Assembly: GCA_030654805.1 (NCBI GenBank)
Contig: JAURWR010000071.1
Coordinates: 1 to 43,522 of the forward strand
Length of the DNA: 43,522 nucleotides
Reading direction: 5' to 3'
Source: Burkholderiaceae bacterium
GTDB lineage: Bacteria; Pseudomonadota; Gammaproteobacteria; Burkholderiales; Burkholderiaceae_C
The notes beneath the pieces are model-generated. The model was not told the origin of the DNA, made no database searches, and worked only from the letters and a program-made list of their open reading frames with translations. Position numbers and translations under genes: made by a program. How positions within the stretch are numbered: the first letter of the stretch is position 1; each line of letters opens with the position of its first letter. Below, one piece after another: positions 17,148 to 24,922 of this stretch.

Positions 17148-17163
17148 CGCTGGTTTACCAGCG
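17148..17163. promoter_or_regulatory. 16-bp inverted repeat upstream of the carboxylase operon
   Basis: CGCTGGT-TT-ACCAGCG, with perfect 7-bp arms, lies 122 bp before the start codon of the first carboxylase gene. It has the size and symmetry of an operator for a dimeric regulator such as a LuxR-type protein. Two LuxR-type regulators are encoded 5-10 kb away (21491-22096 and 24923-27781). No convincing sigma-54 -24/-12 pair was found next to it. Confidence 0.45.
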
Positions 17164-17252
17164 GAAGAAGCGCTCGAAGGCCCTCTCGAATTCCCCGGTC
17201 GGCATGCCGGGTCCGTCGTCCCGCAGGTCGATCCAGGGCCGTGCCGCGAGGG

Positions 17253-17280
17253 CAGCAGGCCAGGCAAGCCTGGCCTGCTG
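17253..17280. terminator. Strong hairpin downstream of secreted-protein gene
   Basis: A perfect 13-bp inverted repeat (CAGCAGGCCAGGC, AA, then GCCTGGCCTGCTG) lies 21 bp past the stop of the minus-strand gene at 17301-17816. On the plus side it is followed by TGTTTAAA, on the minus side by no T-run. It most likely ends the transcript of that gene and insulates the carboxylase operon promoter. Confidence 0.6.
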
Positions 17281-17300
17281 TGTTTAAAGCCCGACAGGGA

Positions 17301-17816
17301 TCAGGGCACGTTGACGAAATAGCCCGAAATCATGACCAGGGCACCGCCCGAAGCCGTGTCGCCTCCCAGCGCCTGCATCGTGGCCCGGGGCGATTCACCC
17401 ACGCCGAAATAGGCCAGCACCTCGTTGTTGATGAAGTAGCGCGTGCCCAGATTGCCGTTCGGCCCGCGCACGCCGGTGAAGGGAACGGTCGCGTAAGCCG
17501 ACCCGCCAAAGCTGGACGAGAGGAAGCCATTCGGGGGCGTGCCGGCGGCCGTGTCGATGTAGCCGCTGATGTGCGTGACCACCAGGCGCTTGCCGGCAGG
17601 CACCGTGGCAAAGTTGACGCTGCACACCGTGGTCCCGCGGCAGGCAAGGTCGCTCAGCGTCTCCTGGTACGGATTGCGTCCCGGCTCGTCGACCGACTGC
17701 ACCAGCGCGGCACGGGTTTGCGCGGCCGCCGGCAGCGCGCTCAGGGCACCGACCGCCGCGACCGCCAGCGCCACTGCGGCCGGCACGGTTTGATACGCCA
17801 TCGACTTCGTCTTCAT
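17301..17816 (-). CDS. Putative secreted protein (171 aa)
   Basis: A 171-residue protein with a Sec signal peptide: MKTKSMAYQ, a hydrophobic Ala/Val core, and a likely cut after ALPAAAQ near residue 33. The mature part is Gly/Ala/Thr/Asn-rich with two Cys residues close together (LACRGTTVCSV) that may form a disulphide, and several predicted beta strands ending in MISGYFVNVP. I do not recognise the family. ATG 17816 is preferred because GGAG lies 7 bp upstream; an ATG two codons earlier sits too close to that site. It is monocistronic, with a strong hairpin after it. Confidence 0.65.
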   Translation of the reverse strand: MKTKSMAYQTVPAAVALAVAAVGALSALPAAAQTRAALVQSVDEPGRNPYQETLSDLACRGTTVCSVNFATVPAGKRLVVTHISGYIDTAAGTPPNGFLSSSFGGSAYATVPFTGVRGPNGNLGTRYFINNEVLAYFGVGESPRATMQALGGDTASGGALVMISGYFVNVP

Positions 17817-18050
17817 TGTCATTCTCCGTTGGGGGTGGGGTTGGGCCTGGGGATCGGTGCACGATCGCCGCATGGGTGACATGCGAAGCAGCCCGTGTGC
17901 GTGCCCGTCTGATTCTCTGGACGCCCGGGTAGAGCGTCAACGGCGGCCCCTCCTCATTTGAGGGGGTCGCTTCGAAGATCGACAGCAGAAAAACAGCGGC
18001 TGCCGGACCGGAACCATCCACCGCAGCCCGGGTCCGCATCGATCGGCTCA

Positions 18051-18070
18051 TGTGGTTTTGGGCGACCACA
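18051..18070. promoter_or_regulatory. Inverted repeat upstream of uspA-like gene
   Basis: TGTGGT-N8-ACCACA has perfect 6-bp arms and a centre-to-centre spacing suited to a dimeric regulator. It ends 28 bp before the preferred start of the universal stress gene. No regulator can be named. Confidence 0.35.
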
Positions 18071-18098
18071 TTCGATGAATCAACCCTCCGGAAACCCC

Positions 18099-18521
18099 AT
18101 GAACATCCTGCTCGCCGCCGATGGCAGCCCTTACGCCAAGCGCATGCTCGCCTACGTCGCCGCGCACGACGAATGGCTGGGCTCGCTGCATCGCTACGTG
18201 GTCGTGACGGCGGTGCCCGCGATCCCGCCGCGGGCTGCCGCAGTGCTCGACCGCGAACTGGTCAAGGGCTACTACCGCGACGAGGCCGAGAAGGTCTTCA
18301 AGCCCATCCGCGCGTTCTTCAAGCAACGCGGCATCGAGGCGGCGTTCGTCTCGAAGGTCGGCGTGGCCGCCGATGTGATCGTCAAGCAGGCGACCAGCGG
18401 CCCGTTCGATCTGCTGATGATGGGTTCGCACGGCCACGGCAGCCTGGCCAGCGTCGTCATGGGCTCGGTCGCGACCAAGGTGCTGGCCAATTGCAAGGTG
18501 CCGGTGCTGCTGGTGCGCTGA
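18099..18521 (+). CDS. Universal stress protein, UspA family
   Basis: A 140-residue UspA-fold protein beginning MNILLAADGSPYAKRML, the normal family N-terminus. The C-terminal nucleotide-binding signature is present: DLLMMGSHGHGSLASVVMGS, followed by VLANCKVPVLLVR, matching G-2X-G-9X-G(S/T), so it should bind ATP. Such proteins help survival under stress and stasis, though their exact biochemical role varies. ATG 18099 matches the domain boundary; an in-frame ATG at 18075 would add eight residues and cannot be excluded because neither has a strong ribosome site. It is a single-gene unit flanked by about 280-bp non-coding gaps on both sides. Confidence 0.9.
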   Translation: MNILLAADGSPYAKRMLAYVAAHDEWLGSLHRYVVVTAVPAIPPRAAAVLDRELVKGYYRDEAEKVFKPIRAFFKQRGIEAAFVSKVGVAADVIVKQATSGPFDLLMMGSHGHGSLASVVMGSVATKVLANCKVPVLLVR

Positions 18522-18799
18522 ACAACGGTTTGATCAAGCGCGGCCCGGATGCCGCAGCGGGTACGCACCGAGCGTGACGATGCACAGGAACAAGCCCCGT
18601 GCGGTGGCTCTGCCGGGGCGCCGAGATGACCTGTCGAGCTTGCGCGACTGGGAGATCGCCGCTCTCCAGTGGACGCGGGCATCCCGGTCTTCGGGGTGTA
18701 GGCAGCTCTCGTTCGCACGCTTCTAGATCGGACCGGGGGGCGCCCCTGATCGGGACTGGCCTTGCTCAAGTCGTGCGCTTCAGTGCCGATACCCCAGAG

Positions 18800-19687
18800 A
18801 TGGACAGTCCTCGCCTGCCTCTCGCCCCCAAGGCCCCGTTGCGCCGACGCGCCCACCCGAGCGCTCGCAGCCGATGGGCGGGCTGCGCGATCGCACTGAT
18901 GGCCGTCCTGGGGCACGCCCATGCCGGCGTGCTGACGATCCCTGGCGCCGGCCCGCCGGAGCCAGGCTTGCGTGCGCTGGCAGTCGAGTTCGCCAAGACG
19001 CATACCGGCATGGCCGTCGAGGTGCCGCCCAGCATCGGCATCGCCGGCGGCTTGCGCGTGATCCAAGCCAAGGAAGCACCGATCGTGCGGCTGGCGCGTC
19101 GCCTGAGCGAAGAGGAACTGAGTCGCTTCGGGCTGAAGCAACTCGTCTACGGCGCCGACGCGGTGGTGTTCGCCACGGGCCGCGATGTGTCAATCAGCGA
19201 CGTCACCGAGGGGCAACTGCTGTCGCTTTTCAGCGGCAGCAAGACGGATTGGTCCGAGCTGGGCGCCACGCGGGGGCCGGTGCTGGTGTTCTACCGCGAG
19301 CCCAGCGAGGTGGCGCACCAGGCCATCAAGCAGCACCTCCCGCAGTTCGCCGGCCTGACCTTCGCCGCCTCGGCCAAGCTGGCCAACTCGGACACCGCCA
19401 TGCGTGACGGCCTGGCCAAGTACCGCACGTCCATCGGCTGGACCACGTTGTCGGCAGTCAGCGCCGGGAGCGAACGCCTGAAGAGCCTCTCCGTCAACGG
19501 GGTGCAGGCCAGCGCCGCAGCGGTCGCCAGCGGCCTGTATCGCATGCGGGTCGAGCATGTGCTCGTCTACCGCGAGAGCGCCCTGACAGAGGAGGGCCGC
19601 CGATTCCTGGGCTTCGTCGGCTCCGCGCGCGGCTCGCGCGCACTTCGGCAGCTCGACGTGGTGCCGCTGCTGGCGGCCAGTCGCTGA
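18800..19687 (+). CDS. PstS-like periplasmic substrate-binding protein
   Basis: A 295-residue exported protein. The N-terminus is basic (RRRAHPSARSR) followed by a hydrophobic stretch and a likely cleavage after LGHAHA near residue 42. The mature part has the type-2 periplasmic-binding fold of PstS-like proteins: LTIPGAGPPEPGLRALAVEF, then PPSIGIAGGLRVIQAKEAPI, YGADAVVFAT, and an EEL/LFSG motif where phosphate-binding relatives have ITxxQLxxIFSG. No ABC permease or ATPase genes are adjacent; instead a membrane diguanylate cyclase starts 10 bp downstream. It may therefore act as a ligand sensor for that cyclase rather than in transport. The start is uncertain because no good ribosome site is seen. 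Confidence 0.75.
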   Translation: MDSPRLPLAPKAPLRRRAHPSARSRWAGCAIALMAVLGHAHAGVLTIPGAGPPEPGLRALAVEFAKTHTGMAVEVPPSIGIAGGLRVIQAKEAPIVRLARRLSEEELSRFGLKQLVYGADAVVFATGRDVSISDVTEGQLLSLFSGSKTDWSELGATRGPVLVFYREPSEVAHQAIKQHLPQFAGLTFAASAKLANSDTAMRDGLAKYRTSIGWTTLSAVSAGSERLKSLSVNGVQASAAAVASGLYRMRVEHVLVYRESALTEEGRRFLGFVGSARGSRALRQLDVVPLLAASR

Positions 19688-19697
19688 GGATCGTCCT

Positions 19698-21413
19698 GTG
19701 CTGACGTCCGAGCAGGACCCACCGACCCGTCACGACGCGATCGAGCCTTCAGCGACGACGGCGCGAACCTGGTGGCGGCGTCCGTTCGACCACCTGTCGA
19801 TCGGCGTGCAGGTGTTCGTCTTCGTCGGCGTGCTGGCCGCTGGGGTCAGCGCATTGAGCTACGAGTCCTACGTCCGCTCGGCGCAGCATTTGATCCGCAG
19901 CGCGCAGAGCGATCGCTTGGCCGGCTCGGCCCAGGTTGCGTTGGCCCGCATCGATGCCGAGTCGCGCGTTCTGATGCACACCGCACGCTCGTTGGCCCGG
20001 CATCCTCGCTTGCAGGAATTCCTGGGCGGCCAGACGCCGGTCTCCGGGGCGGCCGTCCGCGTCGAGATGGAGCGCATGTTCGACAGCGCTGGTGTTTCGG
20101 CGCTCGAGCTGATCGATGCGCAGCGCGAACCGGTGGTTCATCTCGATGCGCCGGGAGATGTCTCCGCTGCGACTCCTGCCTGGGGAATCGAGGAGGCCTT
20201 GGCCGGTACGGCCTTGACGCAGACCAGCAAGGAGACCGGCGGCGGGCTGATGCTGCGCGCCCTGGTGCCCGTGCGCGCCCAGCGCGACGACTCGGTGCTG
20301 GGTGTCGTGGCGGCGGCGACCCGTTTCGACGATGCCTTCGCGCGCCGAATCGGCCAGGAAGGCGCGCTTGAGCTGGCGATCGCGACCCCCTTGGGGCTGG
20401 TCGCCCGCTCGTCGCCGCGCCTGTCGGTCGATCCCGCGGTGCACCGCGCATTCGTCGAGCGATGCCTGTTCGAGCGCGTCCCGGTGCTGGCATTCGATCT
20501 GGCTGCAGGGGATCTGCGCCAGTACGTGCCGCTCGAACTCGGCGACGAGGTGTTCGTGCTCATCATGCAAGGCGACGCCGCAGCGGCGCAGGCCCAGGTT
20601 CTCGACGCGGCGCGCGAAGCCCTTCGCTCGTCGGTCTTGATGCTGGGCGCTGCCATGGCCCTCGCCTGCTTCTTCGCGATGCATCTGGGGCGCCGACTGA
20701 AGCATGTCCGCGCGCAGGCGGAAGCCCTGGCCCGCGATGTCACCGGGTCCGAGCACGCGCTCGACCATCTGGCAGACGGCTTGGACACACAACCCGTGCG
20801 CAGCGAACTGGTGGTGCTGGAGAAGGTCTTCACGGCGACGTCGAAGGCGGTGTCGCGTCACCACGACGCGATTCGCCAAGCCAAGGAAATGGCCGAACAC
20901 GCCGCCAACTACGACGCCCTGACCGGGCTGCCCAACCGCGCCTTCCTGATGAAGGAGATCGCGCGTCACCTGCACAGCCATCCCGACGAGGAGTGGGCGC
21001 TGCTCTTCCTGGATCTCGATGGCTTCAAGCGGGTGAACGACAAGCTTGGCCACGACGTGGGAGATGCCTTGCTGAGCCAGGCGGCTGTTCGTCTGATGAA
21101 GATCATGGGCAGCCGCGAGTCGGTGGCGCGCCTCGGTGGCGACGAGTTCGTGCTGATCGCGCGCCAAACCGGTCAGCTGTCCGCGCCCGTCTTGCTGGCG
21201 CAACAGTTGATCGACTCGCTCGAGCAGCCCTTCCTGGTCGATGCCCGTCATCTGATCAACGTTTCCGCGTCGGTTGGAATCGCCTGGTTCCCGCACCACG
21301 GATGTGACGCGAGCACGTTGCTCAAGAGCGCCGACTTGGCCATGTACGAGGCGAAGGGCGCCGGCAGGCGATCGGTTCGCACCTACCAGCCAACGGCCAC
21401 ATCGGCCTCCTGA
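19698..21413 (+). CDS. Membrane sensor diguanylate cyclase (GGDEF)
   Basis: A 571-residue protein starting at GTG 19698. It has one membrane helix at about 34-54, a periplasmic Cache-like sensor region (about 55-310), a second helix at about 312-332, a HAMP-like linker with a coiled coil, and a C-terminal GGDEF domain. LTGLPNRAFL begins the cyclase domain and the active-site loop GGDEF is at 480-484 with DLDGFKRVND upstream, so it should make c-di-GMP from two GTP. The usual inhibitory RxxD site is broken: the sequence reads RESVARLGGDEF, two residues shorter than the common form, implying loss of product inhibition at that site. No EAL domain follows. It is co-transcribed with the binding protein upstream (10-bp gap). 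Confidence 0.92.
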   Translation: MLTSEQDPPTRHDAIEPSATTARTWWRRPFDHLSIGVQVFVFVGVLAAGVSALSYESYVRSAQHLIRSAQSDRLAGSAQVALARIDAESRVLMHTARSLARHPRLQEFLGGQTPVSGAAVRVEMERMFDSAGVSALELIDAQREPVVHLDAPGDVSAATPAWGIEEALAGTALTQTSKETGGGLMLRALVPVRAQRDDSVLGVVAAATRFDDAFARRIGQEGALELAIATPLGLVARSSPRLSVDPAVHRAFVERCLFERVPVLAFDLAAGDLRQYVPLELGDEVFVLIMQGDAAAAQAQVLDAAREALRSSVLMLGAAMALACFFAMHLGRRLKHVRAQAEALARDVTGSEHALDHLADGLDTQPVRSELVVLEKVFTATSKAVSRHHDAIRQAKEMAEHAANYDALTGLPNRAFLMKEIARHLHSHPDEEWALLFLDLDGFKRVNDKLGHDVGDALLSQAAVRLMKIMGSRESVARLGGDEFVLIARQTGQLSAPVLLAQQLIDSLEQPFLVDARHLINVSASVGIAWFPHHGCDASTLLKSADLAMYEAKGAGRRSVRTYQPTATSAS

Positions 21414-21490
21414 TCGGCCGAGCCCCGGGTCCGACGCGGCAGGGCGGTTGACTGCCGGCCTGTGCCTTCGGTGGATCGAAACGCGCCCGA

Positions 21491-22096
21491 TCAATCCGGC
21501 AGGCCCGTGATCCGGCTCATCAGCGAGGTCGCGTTGTGCACGCCGTATCGCTGGCGCAGGTGGGCGCGCAGCTTCTCCACGGTGCGCGGGCTCAGGCCCA
21601 ACTCGCTGGCGCTTTGCTTGGCGCTCAGGCCGCGCTTCATGTCGGCCAGCACGTCGCGCTCGCGCGGGGTCAGCTTGGCCACGTCGGCACCGGTGGGCAG
21701 CGCCTCGAACACCCAGCTCGCCAGGCGAAACGGATCGGTCGGGTCGAGCGAGCGGCCGTGGACGCGAAACCAGCGCAGGCTGCCGTCGCGCAGGCGCATC
21801 AGGCGCTCGTCGTCGTAGGTGCCCCGCTCGGTCAGGCCGTGCAGGCCGCGGCCGCCGATGCGCTCGAAATCGACCGGGCTGGGGTACAGCGGCTCGAGGC
21901 TGCAGCCGGTCAACTCCTCGACCGTGTAGCCGAACAAGGCCGCGAACTCGGCGTTGCACCAGCGCACGTGCCGGTGTGCCGACAGCAGCAGCCCCAGCGG
22001 GCACAGCGACAACGCCAGATCGCCGGGCGGCGAGGCCTCGACCAGCGGACTCCGGGAAATCCCGGGTGTAGTTTTGCGACTGTCGGGCGCGCTCAT
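21491..22096 (-). CDS. PAS-LuxR transcriptional regulator
   Basis: A 201-residue regulator. Residues about 30-130 form a PAS domain (VRWCNAEFAALFGYTVEELTG, then RDGSLRWFRVHGRSLD) and about 138-198 a LuxR/GerE helix-turn-helix: LTPRERDVLADMKRGLSAKQ, SPRTVEKLRAHLRQRYG. No receiver domain is present, so it probably senses a small ligand through PAS. ATG 22096 starts the protein shortly before the PAS domain; longer frames run through the divergent thiolase. It is divergent from the thiolase-ligase-regulator operon with only 73 bp between start codons, so it likely controls that promoter. Convergent with the diguanylate cyclase gene. Confidence 0.85.
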   Translation of the reverse strand: MSAPDSRKTTPGISRSPLVEASPPGDLALSLCPLGLLLSAHRHVRWCNAEFAALFGYTVEELTGCSLEPLYPSPVDFERIGGRGLHGLTERGTYDDERLMRLRDGSLRWFRVHGRSLDPTDPFRLASWVFEALPTGADVAKLTPRERDVLADMKRGLSAKQSASELGLSPRTVEKLRAHLRQRYGVHNATSLMSRITGLPD

Positions 22097-22169
22097 GCGT
22101 GGGTACTCTAAGTGCCCGGTTCGGCCCTCGGCATCGGACCCTTCCCCAACAGCCTTGAGCACCGCGACC

Positions 22170-23336
22170 ATGGTCGATCTGATCGGTTTTGCACACACCC
22201 CCTTCACGCGCGCACCGGGCGCCGACATCGAGACACTCATGGCCCGCGTGGCCACCGAGTCGATTGCTGACGCCGGTCTCGAAGCGAGTGACATCGATGC
22301 CGTCGTGATCGGGCATTTCGGCCACGGCCTCGTGACGCAGGGCTTCGTCGCCGGCCTGAGTTCGGGTCTGGCCCCGGGCCTGCGCGGCAAGCCCTCGCTG
22401 CGTGTCGAGAGCGCGTGTGCCTCGGGCAGCGCTGCGGTGCATCAGGCCGCGATGCGCATTGCTGCCGGCTACGCCAAGCGCGTGCTGGTGATCGGCGTGG
22501 AGGTGATGTCGGCTCTGCCCACGCGCGATGTGGGCCAGGCCTTGCTCAAGGCCTCTTACGTCCAGGACGAGGCTCAGCTCGAAGGTGGCTTTGCCGGCAT
22601 GTTCGCCCTCATCGCCGAGCAATACGCGCAACGCTTTGGCAACCCGCACGATGCCATGGCACGCATTGCCGTGAAGGCGCACGCCAACGGCGTCCACAAC
22701 CCGTATGCGCAATACCGGCAGCCGGTGGACCTCGCCACCTGCAGCACCGCCAGCGACAAGAACCCGCGCGTGGCCGGCATGCTGCTTCGCAGCGACTGCT
22801 CGCCGATCTCCGATGGTGCCGCCGCCCTGGTGGTGAGCGCGTCGTCCGCCGTACCGGCCGGTGCACCGCGCGTGCGGCTGCGGGCCATGGCGCAGGTCAA
22901 CGACGTGATGCCGATCGCCGGGCGCGACATGAGCGAGCTCTCCGGCGCGCGCCTGGTGTGGCAGCAGATGCTGGCAGCGGGCGGCGTCACGCTGGATCAT
23001 TTGGCCGGCGCCGAGGTGCACGACTGCTTCACCGTCGCCGAGCTGATGCTCTATGAAGCCATGGGACTGACGCCCCCCGGCCGCGGACACGTTGCCCTGG
23101 ACGAGGGCTGGGTCGAGGCCGGTGGACGGCTCCCCGTCAACCTCTCGGGGGGCCTCAAGTCCAAGGGCCACCCCGTGGGTGCCACCGGCGTGTCCATGCA
23201 TGTGCTGGCCGCCTGGCTGCTGCTCGGCCGCTACCGCCCGGGCGCGCTGCGCCCGGGTGCTGACATGGTCGGCGTGCTCAACCTGGGCGGCGCGGCCGTC
23301 ACGAATTTCGCATCCTTGCTCGAACGCGTGCATTGA
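22170..23336 (+). CDS. Thiolase family protein (SCP2-type acetyl-CoA acyltransferase)
   Basis: A 388-residue thiolase. The acyl-accepting Cys is in VESACASGS (Cys83), and the later catalytic motifs are EVHDCF (His284) and SKGHPVGATG (His334); all three regions fit the SCP2-like branch, which often lacks the C-terminal Cys motif of FadA. It would cleave a 3-oxoacyl-CoA with CoA, or run the reverse Claisen reaction. ATG 22170 starts directly at the family N-terminus (MVDLIGFAHTPF). It is the first of three co-oriented genes, 16 bp before an acyl-CoA ligase. With a ketone carboxylase encoded 5 kb away, a 3-oxoacyl-CoA substrate made by carboxylation plus CoA ligation is plausible, but not proven. 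Confidence 0.9.
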   Translation: MVDLIGFAHTPFTRAPGADIETLMARVATESIADAGLEASDIDAVVIGHFGHGLVTQGFVAGLSSGLAPGLRGKPSLRVESACASGSAAVHQAAMRIAAGYAKRVLVIGVEVMSALPTRDVGQALLKASYVQDEAQLEGGFAGMFALIAEQYAQRFGNPHDAMARIAVKAHANGVHNPYAQYRQPVDLATCSTASDKNPRVAGMLLRSDCSPISDGAAALVVSASSAVPAGAPRVRLRAMAQVNDVMPIAGRDMSELSGARLVWQQMLAAGGVTLDHLAGAEVHDCFTVAELMLYEAMGLTPPGRGHVALDEGWVEAGGRLPVNLSGGLKSKGHPVGATGVSMHVLAAWLLLGRYRPGALRPGADMVGVLNLGGAAVTNFASLLERVH

Positions 23337-23352
23337 GGCCCCCGGAGTCACC

Positions 23353-24891
23353 ATGAACATTGCCCATTGCCTGCAGCGCGCTGCGCAGCGCTGCGGTCCG
23401 TTGACCGCCATCGGATACGGAACCGAGGTCTGGTGCAACTACAGCCAGTTCGCCGCGATGGCGGCACGCGGCGCAACCTGGTTGAGGCAGCAGGGGGTGC
23501 AGCCGGGCGAGCGCGTCGCGCTCTTCATGCACAACCGGCCGGACTACCTGCCCTTGCTGTGGGCGGTCTGGTGGGCGGGCGCCGTGGCGGTTCCGATCAA
23601 TGCGAAGCTGCACCCGAAAGAGGCGGCGTGGATCGCGGCCCACAGCGGCAGCCGGGTGATCTTCGCCGACGATGAGGACGGCGAGTCCCTGCAAAGCGCG
23701 CTGCGCGAGGAAGCCCACGACGCGACGGTCGAGGCGCGGATCGAGCACGTGTTCGACGAAGCGCTTCCAGAGGCGGCGGTGGCCGAGCGGGCAGAGAGCG
23801 ACGCGGCGTGGCTTTTCTACACCAGCGGAACCACCGGCCGTCCGAAGGGCGTCGAGCTGGGCGCAAGACAACTGCGCTGGCAGAGCATGGGGCTGTTCAC
23901 CGCCGTGCAAGCCGTCGAGCCCGGCGAGGTGGCGCTGCACCCGGCACCGCTGTCGCATGGCAGCGGGATGCTCCATCTGCCCTATGTCATGTACGGCGGC
24001 GTCAACGTCGTGCCGCAGTCTCATGGCTTCGATGCCGAGGAATGCCTGGCGTTGGCCGCACACTGGCGCCGCGCTTCCTTTTTCGCCGCGCCGACCATGG
24101 TCAAGCGGCTGGTTCAAGCGGTGAAATCCGCGGGCCAGCGGCCCCGGGGCCTGGCCACCATCTGCTATGGCGGCGGGCCCATGTACCTGGCCGATCTCGA
24201 AGAAGCTCTCGACGTCATCGGACCGCATTTCGCGCAGATCTACGGCCAGGGCGAATGCCCGATGATGATCACGGCACTGCCCCGTCAGATGATCAACCAC
24301 CTCTACGAAGCGCGACCCGAAGGCTGGCGCGAGCATCTCGCGTCGGTGGGTGTCGCGCAGGCCATGGTGGAAGTCAGCGTGCGTGATTCCCGGGGCAGGC
24401 CGTTGGCGGTCGGCGAGATGGGCGAGGTCTGCGTGCGAGGCGACGTGCTGATGAATGGCTACTGGCGCCAGCCGAAGGCCACTGCGGCCGCCATCGTCGA
24501 CGGCTGGCTGAACACGGGAGATGTGGGCCGCCTGGATGCATTCGGTTTTCTCACGCTGCTGGACCGCAGCAAGGATCTGATCATCAGCGGCGGCACCAAC
24601 ATCTACCCGCGTGAAGTCGAGGAGGCATTGCTCACGCACGAGGACGTGGCTGAAGCGGCCGTCATCGGGCGACCAGACGCCGAATGGGGCGAGCAGGTGG
24701 TGGCCTATGTCGTCGTTCGGCGCGACGTGACCGAAACGTCGCTCGATGCGCACTGCCTGGGTTGCATCGCACGCTTCAAGCGCCCCAAGCATTACCGCTT
24801 TGTCGCCGAGTTGCCCAAGAACAACTACGGCAAGGTGCTGAAGACGACACTGCGCGAATGGGACTCCCGGATCACCACCTGCATCACCTGA
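23353..24891 (+). CDS. Acyl-CoA synthetase (AMP-forming, ANL superfamily)
   Basis: A 512-residue adenylate-forming CoA ligase. The phosphate-binding A3 loop YTSGTTGRPKG is at about 156-166, the A5 region IYGQGECPM lies mid-protein, the A7/A8 segment WLNTGDVGRLDAFGFL ... LLDRSKDLIISGGTNIYP precedes the C-terminal domain, and the catalytic Lys region is PKNNYGKVLKTTL. Length is normal. The A5 motif has GQGE where most ligases have GxTE, which may mark an unusual acid substrate. It lies 16 bp after the thiolase and 31 bp before the MalT-like regulator. Acting on a 3-oxoacid from the carboxylase would make it the functional counterpart of benzoylacetate-CoA ligase; other carboxylic acids are equally possible on sequence alone. 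Confidence 0.9.
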   Translation: MNIAHCLQRAAQRCGPLTAIGYGTEVWCNYSQFAAMAARGATWLRQQGVQPGERVALFMHNRPDYLPLLWAVWWAGAVAVPINAKLHPKEAAWIAAHSGSRVIFADDEDGESLQSALREEAHDATVEARIEHVFDEALPEAAVAERAESDAAWLFYTSGTTGRPKGVELGARQLRWQSMGLFTAVQAVEPGEVALHPAPLSHGSGMLHLPYVMYGGVNVVPQSHGFDAEECLALAAHWRRASFFAAPTMVKRLVQAVKSAGQRPRGLATICYGGGPMYLADLEEALDVIGPHFAQIYGQGECPMMITALPRQMINHLYEARPEGWREHLASVGVAQAMVEVSVRDSRGRPLAVGEMGEVCVRGDVLMNGYWRQPKATAAAIVDGWLNTGDVGRLDAFGFLTLLDRSKDLIISGGTNIYPREVEEALLTHEDVAEAAVIGRPDAEWGEQVVAYVVVRRDVTETSLDAHCLGCIARFKRPKHYRFVAELPKNNYGKVLKTTLREWDSRITTCIT

Positions 24892-24922
24892 GCAACCCGC
24901 CTGTCGCCACAGAGTCGAGAAC

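Noticed and set aside
17027-17300. Sigma-54 promoter before the carboxylase operon
   Set aside because: A TTGCA element was seen on the minus strand but the matching GG at the -24 position is lacking.
19749-23438. 1229-residue open frame on the minus strand
   Set aside because: It runs antisense through the GGDEF protein, across the PAS-LuxR gene and through the thiolase, all of which have strong motifs. It is a shadow of high third-position GC.
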